From assembly GCA_034336665.1 (NCBI GenBank), contig CM067590.1, positions 3,195,748 through 3,259,747 on the forward strand: 64,000 bases of DNA, written 5' to 3'. Under the pieces are notes generated by a model, which worked only from the letters and a program-made list of their open reading frames with translations, was not told where the DNA came from and did not search any database. Positions 34,779 to 45,800 of the stretch are shown here, in pieces (the first letter of the stretch is position 1; the number at the start of each line of letters is the position of its first letter). The translations under genes and the position numbers were made by a program. The stretch is from Luscinia megarhynchos (lineage: Eukaryota; Chordata; Aves; Passeriformes; Turdidae).

Positions 34779-36861
34779 CTACCGAGATCTGAATCGTTTC
34801 CACAGGCGTCGAGACACGGCAGTGGTCACGATGAGCCCCAAGAGCGATCCCGCTGTCCCCATAGCAATGGCAGGGCCCGAGCTGAAGGAATCTGCAAACA
34901 CAAGGAGCTGTTATTGCAGCCTGGGCAGCAAATGCCGAGGGATGAGCGAATCCCCCAACACCAACTGCTGCACCGACACGAGGAGCTGCAGCCCCACCCA
35001 GGCGGTGAGAGCAGGGCTCTGCAGACCCCCAGCACTCACCATCCACGACCATCACCTCCAGGGTGACCATCTGGCTGCGGTGGCCGAGCAGGACACACTG
35101 GTAGTGGCCTTGGTGCCAGGGCTGGGCGCGGTCCAGCCACAGCGCGGAGCTGCTGCCCATATTCTCCTCCCGGTACTGCGAGAGGGCTGCGGGGGTCCGG
35201 AGCCAGCCCACCGTGGCGTTCCCGGTGCACTGAGCGTGGCACTCGATGCGCAGAGCCCTGCCCCGCGTCCCGGTGGGAGGCAGCGACCAGATCTGCAGGC
35301 TGCAGGCAGGAATTGTCCCCGCAGATGGCACTGTCCCCGCCCTGCCAGAGCCAGGGAGGGTGCTGGTGGCCACACGTGCCGTAGTAGGGCTGCCTGCGAT
35401 GAGGTCCTGGGGCACAGAGGGCTCCTTGGAGGGGGAGTTGGTGATAGCAGCCAGATCCAGGGTGATCCCAGTGTTGGGCTCCCGTGCTGTGGTGGGATCA
35501 CCTTTAGGGACACTCGGCCCTGGAGGAAGTGTTGTGGTGGCCACAGGCCTGGCTCTGCTGGGACTCCCCGTGGAGGTGACCTCGGCCGCCAGCTGCTCCG
35601 TCACAGCTGTAAACACACACACCGGCCTTGGTCACAGGTGACCAAAAAAAAAGCAGCCTTGGTCACAGGTGACCTCACTACAGCCCCAACCTCCTCCACC
35701 CCCTGGGCACAGTGAGCAGGAGCAAAGGGGCACTGCCAGGAGGGACAGGTACAGGGATGGGGATGGGGGATTCAGGAGTGGTGCAGAAGTGGGGGCTGCT
35801 CCTGCTTGGCAGAGCTAATCCAAGGAGCCAGTGGGGGTTGGCTCCAGGCAATGGGGTACATGAGGGTTGGGGTCCCCGGCCCGTCCTGGCACTCACCCTC
35901 AGCACTTGCCACCAGAGATGCCACCTTGGTGAAGGTCCTCTGCCCAACCTGCAGTGTCACCTCACACCTGAACTCCACCCCTTCTGCCACCTCTGTCCCA
36001 TCCACAGAGAGGATGGAACCAATTTTATACAGCTCCTCATTGTCTTCGTCAGAATCAAAGTCTGTTTTCACCACCTGGTGCCCCCGGTACCAGGTGAGGG
36101 CCACCCCATCGATAGGGTACAGGTGCGTGGCTGAGCAGTTCAGTCTGGCCGGGTGTCCCGGGCGCAGGATGTGGGGAGCTGCCTCCAGCCTCAGCGTGTC
36201 TGGGAGGGCTGGAAAGGAGTGGCAGCGTCAAAGATGATTTTTGCCAGCACAGCATAGCTCAGGAGGAAAGGGGGTACCTTGGGCATCCAGGGTTTGGGAG
36301 CACTTACCATAGACCTTCAGTGTGGCAGTTTTCTGGTACTGCTTCCCTTGGCAGCTGCCCTGGCAGATCTTCATGCCCTCCGTGGCCACGGTGGCATGTC
36401 TGATGTGCAGGATGCTGTGGGTGGAGAAGGAGGAGATGGTCCCCAGGGCGGTGTCCAGCCCCCTCCACTCCACCTTGCCCCCTGCGCAGGCCAAGGAGCA
36501 GTTCAGCTCTGTCGAGCCCCCAAACGGCACCACCGGCTCCCGCGGTGTCACCACCAGCCTGTCAGCAGCGAGCCCTGGGCAGGAGGAAAGTGCAGGGTCA
36601 GGGGAGTGGAACAGCCATCGGCACCTCCCAGCTCCGAGCGCTGGGACGGGGAGCCACAGCAGCGGCCTGGGGACAGGGTGGCTATCACAGCTCAGTGACA
36701 GGGAGGTCCTGGAACTGTAGGGAGAAGCAAGGAGAGGAGCAGCAGGAGCAGAGCAGGGCAGCACAGCAGGTCGAGGAATTAGGGTGGCTCTTGGGCCCGT
36801 GGCACTCACCTCTGCAGCCCCACAGAGAGCCGAGGACGAGAAGGATAGACGCCAGCTCCAT
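34779..36861 (-). CDS. MADCAM1: MADCAM1, mucosal addressin cell adhesion molecule 1
   Basis: Endothelial ligand for integrin alpha4beta7, guiding lymphocytes to gut tissue. Exons in order: 36861-36810 (signal peptide), 36574-36308 (D1), 36208-35897 (D2), 35606-35040 (linker and third domain) and 34891-34779 (transmembrane), giving 436 residues. D1 has the double-cysteine pattern of integrin-binding Ig domains (C43/C47, C88/C92) and the binding loop WRGLDT at 54-59, as in mammals. D2 carries the acidic loop TDFDSDEDNEE. A Ser/Thr/Pro-rich mucin-like linker (about 211-290) follows. Unlike human MADCAM1, a third Ig-like domain (about 295-399) precedes the membrane segment (405-425). The cytoplasmic tail is only about 11 residues (ends WKRFRSR). 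All introns are phase 1. Confidence 0.9.
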
Positions 36862-37100
36862 CACCCACAGGGCAGCAGCAGGGCTGGTTTTCCCTCCTTT
36901 CCTTCCTTCCCCCCTTCCAGGAGCGGGTGCCTCTGGCCGGGGCTGTGTCCTTCTGGCCGCCGGCTCCAACCTCAGCCCTTCTTAAGCCCTGTAGGAACCG
37001 CCCCTGCGAGCACCGGCCCCAGGACCTCCACAACTTCCAGCCCGAGGGGTATTTCCAGAGGGAGGTTTCTGATTTTCTTCCAAGTTCGGCTCTTGCACAA
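36862..37100 (-). promoter_or_regulatory. MADCAM1: MADCAM1 upstream/promoter region
   Basis: Contains pyrimidine tracts directly upstream of the start codon, and partial kappaB-like GGGTATTTCC and GGGAGGTTTC near 37048-37070. No TATA or CpG island. Promoter position is inferred from the first exon only. Confidence 0.3.
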
Positions 37101-39500
37101 TGCCCAGCCGACGGCCAAGCCGGCTGCCCCCTCAAACCCGGGAAAGCCCCTATCCCAAAGGGTCCCCGTGTGGCTGCAGAGGCCCCCATCACCCCACTGG
37201 GGAGCCCTGCACAGACATCTGCACCCCGGGATGTGGCTTAGATCTAGCTCTATCCCTGTTTTTTTTCAGGCTACATCACTCCCCCAGAGCCCCTGGCAAA
37301 CCAACTTTTCCATGACCCCAACAGCTGCTGGGGACACATGGCTGTGAAAAGGGCCCAAAGCAGAGCCAGGGCCCATGGTCAGCCCTGGAGCTGGGTGCCT
37401 TTATTCCTCAAACAGGGCTTTTTCAGGGATGGAAACAGTTGTTCCTGTGAGGATTGGTCTCGTGGTAAAGTTGGAGAAAGTGTTACCACAGAGAAGGTGT
37501 TGAACACCCTGCATTATCCAACCTCAAGGCCCTCAGCATCTGGGTCTGGCATCACTCCCTCCTTCCTGCCCAGCTCCCCGTGGAGAGATGAGTCCTGTTC
37601 TGCCCCATGCCCTCCTTCCAGGCTGCACCCAAGGCCAGGGAAGGTCCAAAAGGGCTGAGGGAGGGACGTGCCCACCTCTGCACCCAGTGACATCACAGGA
37701 CCTGGACATTTCTCATGTGGGAACTGTTCTGAGATGCAACTCCGTGCACTGGGTGTGCCACGCATCCTTTAGGAGGTCATGCCATTAATTCTCTGAGGGT
37801 GCTGGAGGCCTCTGAGCAAGAAAAGTGCTCTGTAAACACTCCCCACCAAATGTGCACACTCAGCCGAAGCAGGTGATTAATGATGCTGGGGTTTTTGTTC
37901 CTTCCATCCTGTGTTAACAGAGCCACTTCCCGGATTTTCCAGCAGCCGTCAGAGCCCCTCTGCCCAGCCCTGGGACAAGCCACGGCCAGGGCTGCTCCCA
38001 CACTGTCAGGCTTTTCCCAGAATTGAGTCTGGGAACCTTGAGGACAGAAATGTGGTGACAGGGTTTCACCTTCCTCTCCCATAACCCTGATTGTGGCACC
38101 GATGCGATAAGAAAACCCCATAATCAGTGTCTGAATAAGAGCTGAGCATTTATGGAACCACCTCATCTTAAAAAGAGGTTTCCTTAGACCTTCCTGGACC
38201 TCAAGAAATTAGCAGTTACCAGAAAACCCAGCACCCTGTGCTGGACTTCCTCTGTTTTGGAGCTTGGAAGTGCCCAGAGCTGCCCCAGCCACCCGCAGAG
38301 GGAGCAAGACAGAGGAAACTGAAGTCATGGAAACCTGATAACCATGCAGTTCCAATGGCTCAGCCACTGAGCCAGGGGCAGGTCAGGAGACTTGCCCCAG
38401 CTCAGAGTGACGTGGTAGAGCCCCCAGTACAGCTCTGAGCAGTGGACTCACCTCAACCCCTATTCCACCGCCTGCTTGGGACTTCTCCTCCATGGATTCT
38501 GACCTTCCCCCACCCCAGAGGAGCACCAGAGCTGCTGCTGCCCTGGGCACAGCACAGGGACATCACCAGCTTGCGTGCACAGGCCAGAAGGAGCAAGCTT
38601 ACGCACCAGGAGTGTTTTCCACCCCACAGGAAGCCTTTGAAGGAACGAAGGGAATGATGGTTTTCCAGACTCAGAGCCTGAACACCTTTCCTGGAAGCCG
38701 ATTGTGCTTCCTCCCGCAGGGACGCCGCGGGGATTTGTGCCGGGCAATACTTTGTCCAGAGATGTTGCTCAGGAAACAAAACAGTTCAGTGTGGAGACAC
38801 AAACCACCAAGGGACGAGTGCTGGCTCCAGCTCAGGATACCCCCAGAGCCCCTCGGGTCGGGGTCTAACCCCAGGCTGTCACCACCAGAAGGGACAAGGC
38901 TTTGCCACTGCCCCAGGAATCACCACACCAGGGGGAAGGGTGGTCAACAACATCCTGCACTGCAACACCTGCCCTTTGTTCTCCAGCGATGTCGCACGAG
39001 ACAAGTTGGAGGTTTTCTCTCAATTAAAGATGGAATCAAAACAAAAGCTAGCTCCAGTCCAGAGGAAATGCATACAGAAGCAACAGGCTGTGTAATGGCT
39101 CATTTTCCAGGATACCATCCATCAAGCACCAGTTCCCATCCCAGAGCTGACTTGGATGTGTTTATATTTTCTGGGATTATATTAGTCACCCCGGACCTTC
39201 CTCAGCCACCACAAAGAGTGTTTAAATGAGTCAGATAAGATCTAAATTAGGCCTGGTTGAAAATTAAGACAATAGAGTCGGGGCTACTAAAAACCAATCC
39301 AGGAGGAGGCTCCAGTGGGGCAGGCAGGAGTCAGGGACCTGCTTCCCATCCTGGGCTGGGGCAGGGACTGGCAGCCCCAACCCAACTCTCCCAAACCTGT
39401 CCCACATTTTCACATAATTCTCAAGGGGCATTTCAATTCTGGGCAGAAGCTGCCTGGTACCACTGGTGATGGAGAGGAACAAGGACAGAGACCTTCAACA
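37101..39500. other. Intergenic stretch between MADCAM1 and the MFSD14-like gene
   Basis: No gene was recognised. The mammalian neighbour ODF3L2 would show PGPG-type repeats, and none were found on either strand. No mobile element was recognised. Confidence 0.45.
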
Positions 39501-42440
39501 CAACAGGAAAGCAGCAGTTTAATAAATAATCCATCAGAGGGAGAGATTAGCCAGTTCCAAACACAACTTGAACTGAAATAAATACATTTTATCATTAGCT
39601 TAAAAAAGAGACACACAAACGCACGTGATGGTGAACTGTGAGAGAGCAGAGGTGGGGCCCAGTGCCCACGCTTAAAGATACCACAGCTGTCAACAGCCTT
39701 TGGAGTGCAGAAAAAGAATAAAAACAGGGAAGTAAAAAGTTACTACTTTGCAAAATTAATGGCAGAAGATAAAGCAATGGTGTAACTCAGGTTTTTAATG
39801 CAACAAGATCAGTTGAAACTCACTTGACCTGCCAGGATGCTGACAGGCGAATTGAGATGATTTTTGCCTTGTGTTTGGGCATTGCTGTTACCATCCCAGA
39901 TTTTAAGTCCTTGCAGACAAATTCCTGGGAATCCCAATGTTAAGCAGCCAGGCTCAGGCACTGCACAGCAGATCAAGCGGATTTTAAGAAAAGACTCCTT
40001 TCTAAAAAGTTGCATTTTTATATAAAGTAACAAGAATTGGCAAAATTAGCTGAATGCTCCACACAGCCTTTCCAGCCTCCACGTGGGATGCTGCAGAAGC
40101 ACCGGCCCTTCAGAACAAGTCGTTCTTCATTTGGCTCCGGTAACTGCGGCTCCAGCACCGCCTGGCCCAGCTCCTGCTCTGTCACATCAGAGCAGTGCAG
40201 GGGTCACAGCCCTGCACCGAGGGAAGGGGAGGCACCGGGCCAAGGCCCCACCCAACCAGGTGAGAGGAACCCCACTTGGGTGGGAAGGAATCTCTGCTTG
40301 GCCCAGCCTCAGAGAGCCCCTGCTCCCAGCTCTGCACACCAGCACAAGCCACCTTTCTCTTTCTGTTGGTAATGGCACCTGTAGATATCCTGCTGCTGCC
40401 TGGTGCTGTGTCCCCCTCCATCCACTCGCTGCCATATCCCCACCCCTAGCTTCCCAGTGCTGTACCCCACTGGTGCCCAGTGCCATCATCAGTGACAGCA
40501 CACCTGGCCACCAACCAGGCCACAGCCCCTGACCTGGCAGTCACCTGCTGGCCCCAAGTTTGGGGGCTGACAAAGAGACCAAAACACTCCAGGCCCACGG
40601 TGCAAAATCAGCATGACCAGAAGCTCAGGGGTCACATCGTGAGGGACATGACTGGGGAGGGAAGATTACTGGACAGTTCTGGGGTCTGAGGGGAAAGAGA
40701 GGCTGAGAGGCCACAGGCAGCAGCAGTGGTGAGAGGGAATGGGACCAGAAACACATTGGTTTCAATAAACTATGCAATAAGGGAGAGGACTTTTAAAAAT
40801 ATATCTCTATATACTTTATATCATATAAATTACGCTCATTCTTTTGTAACGTGTCGCTATATTGTACCCGTGAAGCTCCGACTGCCTCTGTGTGAGCGAG
40901 GTAACAATTCCATGTTTTACTTCATCTGTGTGTGAGGGAAAAACCTACTTCAGCTCACTTTGATCCATTGTAAATCAACAGATTGCTGGGACTTGGTGAA
41001 AGTCCCATCTAAAAAAGGCATTTTTGTGAGGAACATAGAGGTGGGGGAACTGCTGCCTGGAAGTGCAAGTGACAGGATTTCCTTCAGGATAAAAGCTTGT
41101 CATGCACACACAGTACTGACCATCCCACTAATGTTTGGGAATTGGGAGTGTCACCACAAGAAGCTTGGGGAAAAATGGAGTCACAGCAGGTCAGGGAAGT
41201 CCCTGCTGGCTCTGCTCCCCAGACCTGCAGCCAGACCCACCTCAGCATCCCTCTGTGTCCCAGCTGTTCCTAGTTCTGAGCACAGGAGCTGCCACCAGGC
41301 CAGATCAATGCAAAACAAACTGTCAATTCTTTCACTTAAACACCCACCTCTGATAACCAAATGGCATTTGCAGTCGCTGCTGTGTGTCTGCAAAGATCCA
41401 CGATGTAAAGGGCCAGCACTGCCTCCCTTTTGGCTGTTTTCCCCTGGGTAATCTTCCCCAAACCCACAGAGAGGGGACCCCAGCCAGAGAACAGCCAAGG
41501 CAACACTGGTTTGGCTGCTGCACCCACAAAGGATTCCTGAAGTGTCCTCAGTTTGGTCCTTACTTCCCAGAACAGGTCAATGCCACCACTTCTTATCTAC
41601 TCAAATGAGAACAATTGTTTCCTGCCCTCTGCCACATTTCTATAAACAACCACACATTCCCTGTTTGCCTCAGCTCCTTTCACAATGCTCCAAGCACCTC
41701 CTGCTCTTTCTGAGCACAGCGGAGCCTGCAGCAGAGGTTGCAGTTCCACTGTTCCATAAACAAAAACCTCCACAGCAGGCTCAGAAATACCACATGGAAT
41801 CCAAACCCTTAAGTCCATATCAACACAACCTTCACCATCAGGATCTATTGGACACTCTTTGGGTTTAGCATCAGATGGCAGGAGCCCAGGGGCAAACCAA
41901 TGTGATTTATACAAGGTAAACAGTCATTTCTCTGACCTTTCTCTCAGGAAACCACGCATGTCCAAAGTGCTCAGCACAGCCAAGTTGTTTCTCCAACCTG
42001 CCAGAGAACTGTATCTCTTAAACAACCCTCACAGCTCCAGAAAAAGATTTCTGAAAAAATCCTTCTATCTACTGCCCGTGGAGGCAACAGGCAAATGCCA
42101 CCTCAGAGTGACAAGAAAATCAAACAGAACTGCAGCCGTTGTGGCCATCCAAGCATTTGTAATTCATGTAGTTGCCTTTCTCTCACCTGCCCATTCTCCC
42201 TTGTGTCAGCTGCAACTTCTTCATTTTTACCCTCTTCATCAGAACATTGAGTCAGTAGATTTATATTTTTTTGGTCTAAGTTTCACTTGGGGCAGAATGG
42301 GCAAATTCCTCAGGCCCTCCAGCAGAGAGGAAGCTCAGAGCTCCACTCCCTGTGCTTCACACACGCACCCCATCCCCTCAGCACACAGCCTGCAGGGGTG
42401 CCAGGGACCAGCAGCAGGAACCAGCTGTATCAGGGATGGG
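39501..42440. other. AT-richer sequence, possible long 3'UTR of the MFSD14-like gene
   Basis: Lies past the proximal AATAAA of the MFSD14-like gene. An ATTAAA on the minus strand at 39518-39523 could end an extended 3'UTR of about 3.3 kb. The section 40760-40940 is markedly AT-rich with scattered CpGs. Either a long UTR or plain intergenic DNA; the sequence alone does not decide. Confidence 0.35.
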
Positions 42441-42460
42441 GCATGGAGCACATGCCATCT

Positions 42461-42466
42461 TTTATT
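42461..42466 (-). terminator. MFSD14-like gene proximal poly(A) signal
   Basis: TTTATT on plus, AATAAA on the gene strand, about 350 nt after the stop codon. First canonical signal downstream. Confidence 0.6.
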
Positions 42467-42818
42467 CCAGGGGCAGCTCAGTGAGCTCCCACCAAACAGC
42501 CCACGCTGGCTCCACCTCTGGTGACCGGCGAGCAGAGGGTTTGGCAGGGCACACAGGGGTCACGCACAAGGGCAGGTTTGCTTTCCAGAACTATCCCTCC
42601 AGTGGAGCAGTTCCTTATCTCCCCTTTCCATCAGCACCAGGTGATACAATTCCATTTTTGCACCAGCTGGGTGTATTTGGCTCGAAGGGAAACCTCGTCC
42701 CTCCTCAGTAGCTGTTAGTGGCACAGTCTGTTACCTCGGGTTCCTCTCTCCCCCTCCCCGAGCTCCGAGTCCGTCCTTGATGTGGAGTTGAGCCACGGGG
42801 CAGCTCCCCTGTCCCACC

Positions 42819-45800
42819 TCACACACTGCTGTCCTCCAGCAGGGGCTCCTTGCCATCAGACCCCCCAGCTGGTGGGCTGTGGGGGTGGGCCTGGGCCCCC
42901 GCACTGTGCTTCTTGTGGCTGCCTGACCTCAGTGCCAGGTTGTGTTCTGGAATGAACAGGGCCACCAGCAGCGACAGCAGCACGGAGCATGCCCCAAACA
43001 GAAAGGGGGGCCCAGGGATGATGCTGCTCTGTAGAGAGAGAGACACAGGAATGATTCAAAGCATGAGGGCAAACACAGCCCAGCAAACCGAGTGAGAAGC
43101 TGAATAGGTACCTCATCCGTAGGGTTGGCCATGTTGGGTTTGGAGGCCTTGCCCAAAGTTTCCACCTCAGCCATTTCGTTCAACTCCACGTGGAAGAGAT
43201 AGAAGACAAAACCATAGAGTGCTGGCCCCAGGCCGTTACACAGACCCCGAATTCCAGTGATCATCCCCTGTACCACACCTGGGGACACAGTGAGGAAGGG
43301 GGAAAATGCCTCCAGCTTTCCAAAGAAACTTGCTTTATTCGAGGATACATATTTAGAGATATTAAGAGAGAGGATCAAGCACTTGGATCTGGGCTAATGT
43401 GCAGGGGGAGGTCTTGGCAGATGAGCAGCTTCCCTCAGTGCCAGGTTCTACGAAAATCAGTAATGCTGGGTTTGCTGCTTTGCAGACTGAAATAAGCATG
43501 GGCACAAAAAGCAACAATGAACTGGAATTTAATTGAGGACTCAGAGATGTACTGTGAGGCAGGCAAAATGCAGCAGCCTCCTCTGCCTCAGACAGACAAC
43601 ACCAAACACCCACTTGCATGACCTGGGAGTTCCCTTGTAAAGCACCAGCCACGGTCAAAGTGAGTGTCAATACTGCTGTGAGTACAGTGACATTTCACAG
43701 CTGGCACAGATGTTCCTGCCCACCCCTCCACTGCCCTTGTGCCAGCTCAGCACCTTCTGGGATGAACCTCCCCCATCAGCTGGCTCCCCAGGCACTCACC
43801 CTGCTGGTCAGGATCCGTGTTCCTCGACACCATGGCACTGATGGCTGGGAAGGTGATGCTGGACATGGCAGCCACAGCTCCTGCTGCCCACATCATCCTG
43901 GGGAGGAAGGAGGCAGCTGTGAGGAACAGCCACAGCCTCGCCCTGTGCTGCAGGGCGGGAGTGGCCACAGAGGGAGAGAAACGTGGGCAAACCCTCACCA
44001 AGGCTGTGATCCAAAGCCGTACCAGGCAAGCTGCAGGATCTGGAAACCTAGTCCCAGGAGGATGGTGTTTTTATTTCCTATTGAACGCATGAGAATTCCC
44101 AACACGACTGTCTGGAAAGAAAAACAGGTGTTTTCAAGCAGGGGCAAAGAAAGAGGGCAACACCAGGAGACAAGAGGACAGGAACCTGAGGGACCTCCTA
44201 ATTTAAGATCTCTGTTTCAAAAGTCTGTGTGGCCACAGGAGTTCTGACAACTCAGTGGCCCCAAAATCAGAAATTTTGGACATTCTTACAGCAGACAGCT
44301 CAAGCCAGCACAGATATTGCTTCTCACCTGAGCCAGTATAGAGAGAATTCCAACTACACCAATAAAGGCTGCTACAGTCTCTGAGGAAAAACCAATGACC
44401 TGTGAAAACATCAAAGAGGGACTTGTCAGGCAGATTTGCACCAGGTGACAAGAGCCTTTCCATCAATGTCATTCATGTTTGTTGCATACAGGCAGATATA
44501 TTATAAAAGAAAGGCCTTATAAAATCAGGTCTTGCTCTGCTGAATTACCAGCTGGCCTGTAAGTTGCCATAAGGAAGAATGAGAGGAATGAGAAGTAGTT
44601 AGCATAACAAACTATTCTTGTAGAGAAAAACAGTTTGCACCTGTAATAAACAGAATATCTGTCCCATGGGAATCAGTGAACAAAATATGTAATCTAACCA
44701 AAAACAGAGATTTGACAGACATACACCCTGGCCATTTACTGACCAATAATCTGTCAGTGTATTGTTAGCCAATTAGGTCTAACACAGTGCATTCTGATAT
44801 TTTCTATAAATATGACCTTTGTGAATAAAGAATTGGCTTTTCCTGCATGAAGAAACTGAGTCCCATCTGCTTATTACTGAAACAATGTTTACTGAATTTG
44901 CTTCTCAGGGACTGAACGTTAACAGCAATTCAGGTGCTACAGGAATCAGATTTTCCTCTGACTGAAGAAATCACTGAGCTGGTTTTAAATCACTGAGCTC
45001 CCCTTCCAGTGCCTGAAGGTGGCAGAGCCAGGACAGCCAGGCAGACGTCAGCAAGGAGCCAAGCCTGGCCTTGCCCCTGGCAATGCCTACAGAGCAGTCA
45101 CAAGGTTCACACATTCTTCAGGAGAGCTGGAACAAATCACCATTCCTTACAACTTCAGCTTTACTGAGTTATTGGCCAGAAAAACCACCTTGGGACAGGT
45201 GACACAACTCTGATGGTATTTTTAGGCCAGGATTTCCTGCACCCAGAGCTTTGACAGAGACTGACCTGTCGCAGGTAGAGGAAGAAGCTGGAGTACTGGC
45301 CGGCCTCGGGAAGGTAGGAGAGAAAGACGGTGATGCAGATGAGCAGCACTGTGGAGTCCTGACCCACCTTCCGCAAGGACTGCAGGGAGAGGGGTGGGCA
45401 ACGAGAAACAACGTTTTTAAATTTGACTTAGTATCACTGTAAAATCTCCAGGTACAAAGACAGCCAAACCAAGGGCTTAACACTTTAAAAACAAGGACTA
45501 AAAACACCTAAACACCTTAAAACCCAGGACTAAAGCAAACATTAAGCATTAGCAGCAGACAGGAAAACAGCAGCAGGCTCACTCACAGCGAATGGGTCAG
45601 CTTGTTCCCAGGAGATTGGGGCTCCCCAGGAGACTGGGCGCATCTCTTCAGGCAGTGACTCAGGCACAGCCAGCAGGATGAAGCCAATATCCAGCAAAGC
45701 AACCCCTGAAGCCAGCACAACCACCAAGGTATCACCGTAGGCTTGGGAGAGGTACGCGCCGATGGCCGGGCTGGTGACCAGACTGGCAGCAAACGTGGCT

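Noticed and set aside
41597..41914. A 105-codon minus-strand frame downstream of the MFSD14-like gene
   Set aside because: No family resemblance and no splice partners; likely chance in 3'UTR or intergenic DNA.
36862..42440. ODF3L2 between MADCAM1 and SHC2
   Set aside because: No PGPG-type repeats or conserved exons were seen on either strand.
44560..44884. Alternative left end of the LTR at the TGTAAG near 44560
   Set aside because: The flanking bases there do not match those after the right end; only the TGTT start at 44480 gives a perfect 5-bp duplication and inverted ends.
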